Assembly: GCA_965229445.1 (NCBI GenBank) | Contig: OZ245876.1 | Span: 930,001 to 994,000, forward strand | Length of the DNA: 64,000 nt | Origin: Owenweeksia sp965229445 | GTDB taxonomy: Bacteria > Bacteroidota > Bacteroidia > Flavobacteriales > Schleiferiaceae | Reading direction: 5' to 3' | Part shown: piece after piece, positions 16,906 to 24,798 of the stretch | Numbering within the stretch: the first letter of the stretch is position 1 | How the letters are laid out: every line of letters starts with the position of its first letter | Translations under genes and position numbers: made by a program | Notes under the pieces: model-generated | What the model saw: the letters and a program-made list of their open reading frames with translations, nothing else | Told to the model about the DNA's origin: nothing | The model's database searches: none

Positions 16906-19071
16906 ATGCGAAACCTTTATTCACTCCTTTTCATGGCACTCCTGTTTTCTACTATTTTAAAAGCCGGACATGAATTTGGAGGGATCATTGTACGCTATGA
17001 GAGTATGGCGCATGTGCATAACAACCCCAACCAATACCTGGTTCAGGTTTATGCCGTTTTTGCAACGCAGGCTGTTGCACCTCCTCCCAGCTATTCCATC
17101 TCTATCAACAGTTCTTGTTTCCCGAACTCCAGTATTTCTTTGCCTAAAATTGGGACATTGTATAACTTGTATTCAGTAGACTATTGCACTCCGGGAGCAG
17201 CCGGAGGGTATTATAAAGGGTATTCATTATATCAGGATACCGTAATCCTACCCGGAAAATGCGCGGACTATGAATTTGTCTATTCCGGAGGTTTTGGGAG
17301 ATATTCTACTTACGCCAACATTACAAATAACTTTACCGGTACCCCTTATTATAGCGCCAGCCTGAACAATACTATTTCTCCAGCCTCTAGTCCATCTTTC
17401 GATCCTAATGATCTGGTGCAAAGCTTTTGTGTGAACAAACCGGTTACTCTTTATGGTTTCAATGATCCTGACGGTGATAGTCTGTACTTTCAATCTTCCG
17501 CTCCTAAAATATTGATAGGCGGTGTGCTCTCAACGTATTCCTACCAGCCAGGTTATAGTTCTACAAACCCTTTAAATTCCCCTGTAGGATTTATCCTGGA
17601 TCCAAACACGGGAATCGTGCAAACGGCTGTGAGCACCCAGGGAACTTTTATGATCACCATAGACTATGAGAAATACCGGGATGATTCCCTCGGGATTCCT
17701 GTGCAAATTGGAAGTGGACAATATCTTTATGAAGTGATTGGAAGCACCAACTGTATCGTGCCTAATCCTGAGATAAAGATACCTGCTTCCGGCGGTAATA
17801 TAGTTCCCTGTGGGTCAAAGCTCATTCAGGTAGCCTGCACGAGAAAGTTGGCGGTATCCACTATTGCTTCTGATGGTTCAGACTTCTTGGTGAGTGATCA
17901 GAACGGTCCATTGGTGGTTAATTCAGCCAACGCTCTATCCGATACTATCGTGGAAATTGAATTGTCACAATCGGTAAGTCCCGGTGCTTTAATCAGTGTT
18001 GTTGCAGACACTGGAACGGATGGAAATGTTATGATTAGTATCTGTGGCAATCACATTGATCCCTATAGTGATACGCTGTCTTTTCAAGTGGGACCGGCTG
18101 TTAATTCAGCCCAGGCCTTGTTTAATTATGGCCAGCAATTTTTAAGCGTAAATTTTGATGCCAGTTTGAGTACCGGGGATAGCCTTTTCTGGGATTTTGG
18201 CGATGGAAGCACAGCTTCAGGCGTTACCAATCCTACCCATAGCTATCCTTCCAATGGAACCTATAACGTGTTGCTTCATTCCATGGATAAATGTGGAAGT
18301 GAGGATAGTTTGTACCAGCTTGTGCAGGTTTGTGATTCGCTCAGGGGTAGGTTTAATTTTAACGTTAATGGAAAGACGGTTGTGTTTGTAGCTGTCGCAG
18401 TGGGTGCTGATTCTGTATTATGGAGTTTTGGTGATGGCAATACGAGTAGCGGAGATTCCGTCCTTCACACCTATAATTCAAACGGCTCGTATACGGTACA
18501 GATGACTGCCATTAATGCGTGTGGCGATACGGTAACCATAATAGATACCGTAAATACCTGCTTGCTTCCTCAATCTTCATTTGTCTTTACAATAGTGGGT
18601 ACCGGAGGTAATGGCATGACTATAGACTTTGACGGTTCGGCTTCGCAGCAGGCAAGCAGTTGGCTTTGGGAATTTGGTGATGGAAACACCAATTCTACCA
18701 GTTTAACCCCAAGGCATACCTATGTGATACCAAGCTTAAATTATTATGTGGAGTTACACATAATGAATGATTGCGGTGATACGGCCAGCTATGGATATGC
18801 ATTGTCACAGTTTGATCAGCAAGAAATTAAGTTTGGGTATGATGTCTATCCAAATCCTGTGACAGATGTACTGTTCATATCTCAAAGTGCAAGTGCAGAT
18901 AAAATATCTTTGATTCAGTTGTTGGATACCAAAGGCGCTGTGATGATGGAAACAATGCCTGATTCTTCTCAAGACAAAATAGACCTTCACATGTCCGGTC
19001 TTAATCCCGGAGTATATTTGGTGAGGATTGTTACCGATACATCCGTAATCGTAGAACCAATAATGCATTAA
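16906..19071 (+). CDS. Secreted PKD-repeat protein with type IX sorting domain
   Basis: Large extracellular or surface protein of 721 residues. The ATG at 16906 is chosen over an in-frame TTG at 16882 because it starts a signal peptide (MRNLYSLLFMALLFSTILKA). The N-terminal third starts GHEFGGIIVRYE, like the THLYGGEI start of the protein at 6519, and contains DPDGDSLYF. Three PKD domains follow, marked by FWDFGDGSTASG, LWSFGDGNTSSG and LWEFGDGNTNST with HSY/HTY partners. The last 75 residues are a type A T9SS domain (YDVYPNPVTDVLFIS, LNPGVYLVRI). Adhesion or gliding-related function is plausible but not shown. It stands alone between the peptidase and a methyltransferase gene. Confidence 0.85.
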   Translation: MRNLYSLLFMALLFSTILKAGHEFGGIIVRYESMAHVHNNPNQYLVQVYAVFATQAVAPPPSYSISINSSCFPNSSISLPKIGTLYNLYSVDYCTPGAAGGYYKGYSLYQDTVILPGKCADYEFVYSGGFGRYSTYANITNNFTGTPYYSASLNNTISPASSPSFDPNDLVQSFCVNKPVTLYGFNDPDGDSLYFQSSAPKILIGGVLSTYSYQPGYSSTNPLNSPVGFILDPNTGIVQTAVSTQGTFMITIDYEKYRDDSLGIPVQIGSGQYLYEVIGSTNCIVPNPEIKIPASGGNIVPCGSKLIQVACTRKLAVSTIASDGSDFLVSDQNGPLVVNSANALSDTIVEIELSQSVSPGALISVVADTGTDGNVMISICGNHIDPYSDTLSFQVGPAVNSAQALFNYGQQFLSVNFDASLSTGDSLFWDFGDGSTASGVTNPTHSYPSNGTYNVLLHSMDKCGSEDSLYQLVQVCDSLRGRFNFNVNGKTVVFVAVAVGADSVLWSFGDGNTSSGDSVLHTYNSNGSYTVQMTAINACGDTVTIIDTVNTCLLPQSSFVFTIVGTGGNGMTIDFDGSASQQASSWLWEFGDGNTNSTSLTPRHTYVIPSLNYYVELHIMNDCGDTASYGYALSQFDQQEIKFGYDVYPNPVTDVLFISQSASADKISLIQLLDTKGAVMMETMPDSSQDKIDLHMSGLNPGVYLVRIVTDTSVIVEPIMH

Positions 19072-19172
19072 ACGGAACTGACATTCCCGATAGGATGAGG
19101 AGCTTTTCAATTATCTGCGATTTTGGAGTTTGGCTTGCCTACCTTTGAAGCTAGCTAAAAAGTCTTCGCTGG

Positions 19173-20027
19173 ATGTTAAAGAAAGGGATTACAAAGGCAC
19201 AGGTGTATTTAGATCAAAGCTTTTTAAAAGCTGATCGTAAGCATATTCTCCGCTCTAAAAATATATTGCGCATTCCTGGACTTCGGAATCGCAGGGGAGG
19301 GAAAGTTTCTTACGCTGAATGGGCGCATGTTATAGGGATCTTTCAATCCCTTTTTTATCAAAATTTAGTGAAGAAGACTGGAAACCAAATTCTGGATATT
19401 GGTTGTGGCACCGGGCTACTCGCAATTTCTTCGGAGCCCTTTATTCAAGACGGTGGATTATACACTGGTATAGATGTAAGGAAGGATGATGTGGAATTTT
19501 GCCAAAAGCATTACCGGGATCGTGGATTTGAATTTATCCATTTCAATGTTCAGAATGCCACCTACGCGGCAGATCAGGATCGCGAATTAAAGCCATGGCC
19601 TGTGTCGTCTAATAGCATGGATCTGGTCTGTGCGCTCTCCGTTTGGACTCATCTCAGCGAGTCTGATGCCAAGTATTATTTTAAAGAGATGGCTCGAGTG
19701 CTTAAACCCGGTGGCAAGGCCGTGATCAGTTTCTTTTATCTGGATGACCTATATGAAGCTTCTCTGGAGAAACGTAGTGAGACTTCCGGCAGATATCACA
19801 ATACGAACCAAAACTTATGGGTATTTGATCAACCCGCGTATGATTCGGATCATTGGTTTTCACCCGGCTGGGTGAAGGAGTTTGAAGATGCCATAGGCCT
19901 GGATTCCGCTGGCATGAAACTGCTGCTGACTGCCTCAGGATTGAGTCAAATAGAATATTACCCAGGCAATTGGAAAGAAATTCCGGGAATTTTTTTTCAG
20001 GATGTGTTTGTGTTTGAGAAGTCTTGA
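19173..20027 (+). CDS. SAM-dependent methyltransferase
   Basis: Class I Rossmann methyltransferase of 284 residues. Motif I is ILDIGCGTGLLA (residues 73-84), the acidic end of strand 2 is GIDV, and a Methyltransf_11/25-like motif IV-VI region is NSMDLVCALSVWTHLSESDAKYYFKEMARVLKPGGKAVISFF. The first 60 residues are basic and not part of the fold. The target is unknown; its position between polysaccharide genes suggests sugar or lipid-carrier methylation. Start ATG at 19173. It converges on the ABC ATPase gene with one base between the stops. Confidence 0.82.
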   Translation: MLKKGITKAQVYLDQSFLKADRKHILRSKNILRIPGLRNRRGGKVSYAEWAHVIGIFQSLFYQNLVKKTGNQILDIGCGTGLLAISSEPFIQDGGLYTGIDVRKDDVEFCQKHYRDRGFEFIHFNVQNATYAADQDRELKPWPVSSNSMDLVCALSVWTHLSESDAKYYFKEMARVLKPGGKAVISFFYLDDLYEASLEKRSETSGRYHNTNQNLWVFDQPAYDSDHWFSPGWVKEFEDAIGLDSAGMKLLLTASGLSQIEYYPGNWKEIPGIFFQDVFVFEKS

Positions 20028-20028
20028 T

Positions 20029-21201
20029 TTAAACCAGTGCTTTCCAATACTGAGTAACCCTGATGCCTTCTCTTAGCCTGGTACGCATAGCTCCGGTCGT
20101 ATCCCGGTTGCCAGGTTCAACGGTGAAACTTAAGGCTCTTTCCAGCTGATCCGTGCGCAAACTACTCACCAAAATGTTACTGGTAATGCTATACTCTCCG
20201 GCCAAAAAAGGCAACTGCTCAAAATGGCAAATAATTTCGCCGGAAGAGGGCTGATTGGTTAGGGAAACACCTTCCATCTCGTTACTGAGAGTGGTTAGGT
20301 AAACACCGGCTTTGGAAAAAATATTCATTCTGAAGTTCAAGTTGCTAATCGTCTGATTATGAGATGCCCGGTACTTGATTGCCAAGGAAGCTGGTCTCCC
20401 GCTAATCAGCACATTGTCATGAGATTGCCAGTGGAGATCCGTAAGAACCACATCCCCTGTGCCAATCCTATCCTTTCTCTGGGCTATGGGTGTATTTTTC
20501 GTGGATTCTTTAAAGTGATTGAGATAATCAGCGGTAATTTTATCAGAAGATCCAATGCTCCTTATTTTGCCGTTTTCCAACCAAATAACCTCTTTGCAAA
20601 GCTCCCTCACCGCACTCATATTGTGACTTACAAACAGAACGGTCCGACCCTCATTATTGCGAGCCTCTTCGGTACGCTCTAAACACTTTTTCTGAAAGGC
20701 AGCATCACCTACTGCCAACACTTCATCAATTAAAAGAACATCGGTACGTAAGTGTGCTGCTACGGAGAAGGCCAGTCTTACATACATACCGCTGCTGTAA
20801 TGCTTTACCGGGGTATCCATGAATTCAGAAATGCCGGCAAAATCTACAATTGCATCGTATTGTTGCTTAATTTCAGGACGTTGCATTCCCAATAGAGCCC
20901 CATTGAGAAAGACGTTTTCCTTTCCACTCAATTCTGGGTGAAAACCGGTTCCAACTTCCAGAAGTGATGATAACCTGCCTCTTACCAGCACTTCTCCAGC
21001 GCTCGGATAGGTGATACGAGAGAGTATTTTTAGCAGGGTGGATTTGCCTGCACCGTTTCTACCAATAATTCCCGTAACCGTGCCTTTGTTGATCTGAAAG
21101 TCTAATCCATCCAATGCAGAAAAAGGCTTTCTCTTTCCATGATGAGTAAATAGATATTGTTTGGAGAGCTGTTTTGCTTGTATGGCTAAATTTTGGTTCA
21201 T
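20029..21201 (-). CDS. ABC exporter ATPase, Wzt-like, with C-terminal extension
   Basis: ATPase that powers export of a lipid-linked polysaccharide across the inner membrane with the permease encoded just upstream. The ATG at 21201 overlaps the permease stop (ATGA) and leaves 390 residues; an ATG at 21243 lies inside the permease gene. Walker A is GIIGRNGAGKSTLL, the signature is HYSSGMYVRLAF, Walker B is VLLIDEVLAVGD. After about residue 235 there is a beta-rich extension of some 150 residues, as in Wzt proteins where this domain binds the modified end of the O antigen. No chain-capping enzyme is proven, though the nearby methyltransferase and sulfotransferases are candidates (inference). 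Confidence 0.88.
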   Translation of the reverse strand: MNQNLAIQAKQLSKQYLFTHHGKRKPFSALDGLDFQINKGTVTGIIGRNGAGKSTLLKILSRITYPSAGEVLVRGRLSSLLEVGTGFHPELSGKENVFLNGALLGMQRPEIKQQYDAIVDFAGISEFMDTPVKHYSSGMYVRLAFSVAAHLRTDVLLIDEVLAVGDAAFQKKCLERTEEARNNEGRTVLFVSHNMSAVRELCKEVIWLENGKIRSIGSSDKITADYLNHFKESTKNTPIAQRKDRIGTGDVVLTDLHWQSHDNVLISGRPASLAIKYRASHNQTISNLNFRMNIFSKAGVYLTTLSNEMEGVSLTNQPSSGEIICHFEQLPFLAGEYSITSNILVSSLRTDQLERALSFTVEPGNRDTTGAMRTRLREGIRVTQYWKALV

Positions 21202-22037
21202 ATCACATCTGCCATTTTCCGTTCTGCTTTGCCAAACATCCATATTCCGAGAACAAAGAGGAACAGACCGCTCCCAACCGATACCACCGCCTCAAAACTA
21301 AGTTCCTCCCCAAATAGACCCCAGCGCCATAATTCAAGAATGCCGGTTAGAGGATTGAGATAGGTGAGCCAAATGAATCTGTCTGACACCAGGTTTTGCA
21401 ACAAACTGGAGGGATAGGCCACAGGAGTAAGAAAGAAAAGTAATTGCATTAAGGCAGGAATAATTTGCTGAAGGTCACGATAGCGCAAGGAAATGGCACT
21501 TGCGATAAGACCAAGTCCAAGTGCCGATATACTGGTAAGCAAAGCAATGGGAATGAGCATCCAAATTCCGGTTAGGTTCTGCTTGAAATAGATGAGGACG
21601 AATAGCAATAAAATAAACCCAATAAGGAGATCAATGCTTCCAACCAGGGCCTTACTAAAAGGAATGCTCAGTCTCGGAAAATAGATCTTTCTTATCATCG
21701 CTTGCATATTCACCAAGCCAGAGGCAGATTGTGTTACCAGGTAGTAGAAGTAATTCCAGATAATCAAGCCACTTAAGGCAAAGGCCAGGTACGGGGTGCC
21801 TCCGGTGGTGATGCCGGCAAGTTTGAAGAACAACACAAATACTGCCAGTAATCCGAGCAGAGGTTGAAATACTCCCCAGCCTATGCCCAGGTAAGTTTGT
21901 GCGTAGCGCACCCTGAAATCTCGGAAGGCCAGCGCTACCATAACTCCTTTATTCTCCTGAAGCTCTTGCAAAGACTGCCCGAAGCTGTTTCCGGATGGTT
22001 TGATAACAGTTATCTTTTCACTCAAATCCAATTCCAT
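21198..22037 (-). CDS. ABC-2 polysaccharide export permease, Wzm-like
   Basis: Inner-membrane half of the polysaccharide exporter, 279 residues from the ATG at 22037 (MELDLSEKITVIKP). A longer frame opens at 22079 but would lie within the sulfotransferase gene. Features: an amphipathic N terminus with VMVALAFRDFRVRYAQTYLGIGW, typical of Wzm/TagG connecting helices, then six membrane helices including SALGLGLIASAISLRYRDL. It overlaps the sulfotransferase gene upstream by 20 bp and the ATPase gene downstream by 4 bp, so sulfotransferase, permease and ATPase are one tightly coupled transcript. Confidence 0.86.
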   Translation of the reverse strand: MELDLSEKITVIKPSGNSFGQSLQELQENKGVMVALAFRDFRVRYAQTYLGIGWGVFQPLLGLLAVFVLFFKLAGITTGGTPYLAFALSGLIIWNYFYYLVTQSASGLVNMQAMIRKIYFPRLSIPFSKALVGSIDLLIGFILLLFVLIYFKQNLTGIWMLIPIALLTSISALGLGLIASAISLRYRDLQQIIPALMQLLFFLTPVAYPSSLLQNLVSDRFIWLTYLNPLTGILELWRWGLFGEELSFEAVVSVGSGLFLFVLGIWMFGKAERKMADVI

Positions 22038-22752
22038 ATTTGGTGGCCAATAATTCATTCGGCTCCCTAAAGTAATCATTCAGCTTTTTTGATGCTGCTG
22101 TCGGAATTGTTTCGATTGAATTTGAAGCATTTTCATGAAAACTTACATGGTTCATTAAGGGCGCTACGCCCAGGAACTGATATGCACGTTGAATTTCCAA
22201 CCAGGGATTCTTAAAGAAATCTTCGTAGTTGAACAGTAGCAGCTGGTCCTCTCGGAAATATTCGGTCCATCGATTGAGTTGATTGGCATACAGACCGCGA
22301 GAGGCATATGAAAAATGAAGAAAATTGCTATTAGGGTCATTAAAATTCTCCGTAGAAGCAAGGCGCTCCTGCTCCTTGTCCAAAGCAGTTTCAAAGTCAA
22401 GGTTCTCCCTACCGGCCTCTACGTTCATCAAATAATGAGACCAGGCTCTTTCCACAGGATTGCGGAGAATAGCCATCATCTTCAGCTTTGGATTATAGAA
22501 CTGGGCTCTTGCTGGTGCTAAAGGATGCATTAAGTAAAAAGGCGTACACTCTCCAAAAAGGCTATTTTTTTCAAAATTAAAGTGTTGGTGATACCAGTTT
22601 TTTCCTTTGTCATGAAATAGATCAAAGAAGTGTATCTCTTTGTACTGGCCTCCATGAATCATGAGATTGCTGGTGAGATATTGATAAAAAGAGGAGGTGC
22701 CACTCTTTTGTGCGCCAATTACAAGGAAGTCTATTTTCTTATGCCAGAACAT
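22018..22752 (-). CDS. Sulfotransferase domain protein
   Basis: Predicted PAPS-dependent sulfotransferase (Sulfotransfer_1, heparan N-sulfotransferase-like), 244 residues from the ATG at 22752; a TTG ten codons earlier (22782) is possible. The 5'-phosphosulfate loop is FLVIGAQKSGTSSFYQYL with the catalytic Lys of QKSGT, then FGECTPFYL, and the 3'-phosphate region MAILRNPVERAWSHYLM. It overlaps the exporter permease gene by 20 bp, the best evidence in the window that the exported polysaccharide is sulfated. Acceptor sugar unknown. Confidence 0.85.
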   Translation of the reverse strand: MFWHKKIDFLVIGAQKSGTSSFYQYLTSNLMIHGGQYKEIHFFDLFHDKGKNWYHQHFNFEKNSLFGECTPFYLMHPLAPARAQFYNPKLKMMAILRNPVERAWSHYLMNVEAGRENLDFETALDKEQERLASTENFNDPNSNFLHFSYASRGLYANQLNRWTEYFREDQLLLFNYEDFFKNPWLEIQRAYQFLGVAPLMNHVSFHENASNSIETIPTAASKKLNDYFREPNELLATKYGIGFE

Positions 22753-22782
22753 GGGGGAAAGGTACGAGATGTTCTTTGTCAA

Positions 22783-23185
22783 CTCTTAAGCGTGTTGGAG
22801 AAACTAATAGTTAAGAACTGCAGCCACACAGGAAGGAAAAGAGCGGATCGATTGGATCACGGAAGTGTATTGGCTTATCCGGTCTGCGATGTGGATGTTT
22901 CCTAAGGAACAGGCATAGGAGAGAGGCTTCACCTTGATTGTCAGTAAGAATTACGAAGAAGGGAAGAATTATGTATGGGTATGAGAATCGACAAGCATTC
23001 ATCGTTTAATACCGAGGCTTCTGCGCATGAAGAACAGCAACTTATGCGGGTTTTATCTAATTCTCAGCTGGAAGAACCAAGGCTTGAGACAAGTTTTTGG
23101 GGTAAAGTTAGGGACACGGGCCGGGTCTAAATTGAGGTAGGAGATGCTCTGCCAAAAATGTGTCGCTCCCCGGGGCCAGCACCCG
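22783..23185. other. Intergenic stretch without a recognisable gene
   Basis: About 400 bp between the sulfotransferase start and the insertion sequence. Short open frames on both strands have no recognisable protein features. The last part (about 23158-23185) belongs to the dispersed repeat into which the IS inserted. Otherwise I see nothing in it. Confidence 0.5.
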
Positions 23186-23235
23186 TGTTCGGTTTCAACA
23201 CATAGTTTACACATGTGTCAGGACATCCTTTACAG
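23186..23235 (+). repeat. Left terminal inverted repeat of the IS
   Basis: Fifty bases starting TGTTCGGTTTC; the inner half contains TGTCAGGACATCCTTTACA and the outer half a diverged copy of the same motif. Confidence 0.85.
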
Positions 23236-23268
23236 TTTTTGATTGATAATATTGGTTCAAAAAGAGCC

Positions 23269-24423
23269 ATGCCTTTTAAAAAAACAACTGTAATGGAAGA
23301 GAAGTTAGAATTTGTTCATTTGGCCATCAATGGAGGAATGACCTTCACTGAATTATGCCAGCGATTTAGGATATCCAGGCCGACAGGTTACAAGTGGTTA
23401 AAGAACTACAAGAAAGATGGAGACTCTGGGCTAGATGAGCTAAGTCGTAGACCCAAAAAATCACCAAACGCTACGGCACCTTCCCTTCATGAATTGATTA
23501 TTAAACTGAAGACTCAGGAACCTCATTGGGGTGCTAAAAAACTGCAAGCTCTCCTGCACCGGGATTACAAAGATAAGTTGGATATAATCCCTTCCTTAAG
23601 CACGATAAACAGGATTCTCAGCAAACATCAATTGACCGAGAAAAGCAAGAATAAACCTTTGCTAAAGACGGGTCGTTTTGAGAGGTTACGACCCAATGAG
23701 TTATGGCAAATGGACTTTAAAGGACACTTTGCTTTAGCAGACAAAAAACGGTGCCACCCTTTGACCATCACGGATGATTATAGTCGCTTTAATATCCTGT
23801 TGTTGGCCTGTGCTAATGAACGTGGAAACACCGTTCAGCTTGGGTTAGAGCACGCCTTTAAGAAGTACGGTCTGCCTGATACAATCCTATGTGATAATAG
23901 CCCTCCTTGGGGATCTACCCATGTAGACTATTATCGCCCAAGAAGAACGATAACCAAGCTCGAAAGTTGGTTGATTCAATTGGGGGTAAAAATGATCCAT
24001 GGAAGACCTTACCATCCACAAACACAAGGGAAGGGTGAGCGCTTTCATAAAACACTAAAACAGGAGCTTTTACTCTATAACAGTTTTAAAAATTACGCCC
24101 ACTGTCAACAGGAATTTGACTCGTGGAGAGATAAGTATAATCTATATCGGCCACATGAAGGAATCAACTTTGAAGTACCTGCCGCGCGGTTCCAAATCAG
24201 TTCCAAAACTTTTCCTAAACGGCCACCAGAGCGCATACATGGAATAAATGATCATCTCTTGAAGGTGACCGGAAAAGGATACATTCATTATCAAAGCAAA
24301 CCCTATTATATCGGAGAAGGACTAGCAGGGCAGGTAATTGCTCTAAGAAATGGAAATAATCGCAACAAAAAAGACGTGTATTATTGTAATCAAAAAGTGA
24401 GAAGCATACCTTCGAAAGTGTAA
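23269..24423 (+). CDS. IS481-family transposase (DDE, rve core)
   Basis: Transposase of 384 residues that cuts and joins the IS ends. The ATG at 23269 (MPFKKTTVMEEK) is preferred; a GTG at 23215 lies in the terminal repeat. Order of domains: N-terminal helix-turn-helix (FTELCQRFRISRPTGYKWLKNY), a linker, then the integrase core with Asp149 (LWQMDFKGHF), Asp209 (TILCDNSPPWG) and Glu257 (QGKGERFHKTLKQEL), and a C-terminal beta domain (KGYIHYQSKPYYIG). All catalytic residues are present and the frame is intact, so it may be active. The stop codon lies within the right terminal repeat. Confidence 0.93.
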   Translation: MPFKKTTVMEEKLEFVHLAINGGMTFTELCQRFRISRPTGYKWLKNYKKDGDSGLDELSRRPKKSPNATAPSLHELIIKLKTQEPHWGAKKLQALLHRDYKDKLDIIPSLSTINRILSKHQLTEKSKNKPLLKTGRFERLRPNELWQMDFKGHFALADKKRCHPLTITDDYSRFNILLLACANERGNTVQLGLEHAFKKYGLPDTILCDNSPPWGSTHVDYYRPRRTITKLESWLIQLGVKMIHGRPYHPQTQGKGERFHKTLKQELLLYNSFKNYAHCQQEFDSWRDKYNLYRPHEGINFEVPAARFQISSKTFPKRPPERIHGINDHLLKVTGKGYIHYQSKPYYIGEGLAGQVIALRNGNNRNKKDVYYCNQKVRSIPSKV

Positions 24424-24467
24424 AGGATGTCTTGACACAACTGTAAAGGATGTCCTGACATCGTACA
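24418..24467 (-). repeat. Right terminal inverted repeat of the IS
   Basis: Fifty bases read inward from ACA at 24467; it holds two good copies of TGTCAGGACATCCTTTACA (one with a single change) and includes the transposase stop codon at 24421. Confidence 0.85.
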
Positions 24468-24798
24468 ACCCGCTGTCCCCAGATTCAAGTTGGGAATTAT
24501 TTACAACCTATCAAAGGCAGTATTCGCCGATCAGATAAAATGTTTGGCAATCTGTGCCTGAAAATATTAGCATGTCGACACTGGTACTGATGTTCAGTCG
24601 ATAAGGATTCTTGGGAATTCATTTGTAATAGCAAGGATGGAACAAGCAAAACTGACATAGAAAAAGAGTTAAAACCCTTGATTGAGCTTAGAATTATAGT
24701 ACTTCACTTATCACTTATCACTTATCACTTATCACTTATCACTTATCACTTATCACTTATTACTCATCACAACCCCCATATTTTTAGCGCGTATTCCC
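24468..24798. other. Intergenic region: right part of dispersed repeat and a microsatellite
   Basis: About 330 bp between the IS and the end of recG. It holds the right half of the dispersed repeat (24468 to about 24570, with GGCAGTATTCGCC near 24515) and a heptanucleotide tandem repeat (24705-24760). No gene seen. Confidence 0.6.
24705..24760 (+). repeat. Heptanucleotide tandem repeat (CACTTAT)8
   Basis: Eight perfect copies of CACTTAT, followed by a diverged TACTCATCAC. It lies 39 bp past the 3' end of recG. Such short perfect repeats can change copy number by slippage. Confidence 0.95.

Larger units (their letters stand above)
23181..24472 (+). mobile_element. IS481-family insertion sequence with target site duplication
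   Basis: Complete element of 1282 bp (23186-24467) bounded by the 5-bp direct repeat ACCCG (23181-23185 and 24468-24472). The ends begin TGT and finish ACA; aligning the left 50 bp with the reverse complement of the right 50 bp gives 39 identities. Inside the ends is a perfect 22-bp inverted repeat (23216-23237 and 24439-24460). Each end holds two tandem copies, 29 bp apart, of a motif like TGTCAGGACATCCTTTACA, probably transposase binding sites. Removing the element and one ACCCG restores CCAGCACCCGCTGTCCCC, which matches CCAGCTCCCGCTGTCCCC at 45589, an uninterrupted copy of the target. Confidence 0.93.

Noticed and set aside
22811..23002. 63-codon minus-strand frame between sulfotransferase and IS
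   Set aside because: No recognisable protein features and no ribosome binding or promoter support.
24705..24760. CRISPR or short coding sequence through the heptamers
   Set aside because: Pure 7-bp repeat without spacers; the open frame through it only reads the repeat (SLITYHL).
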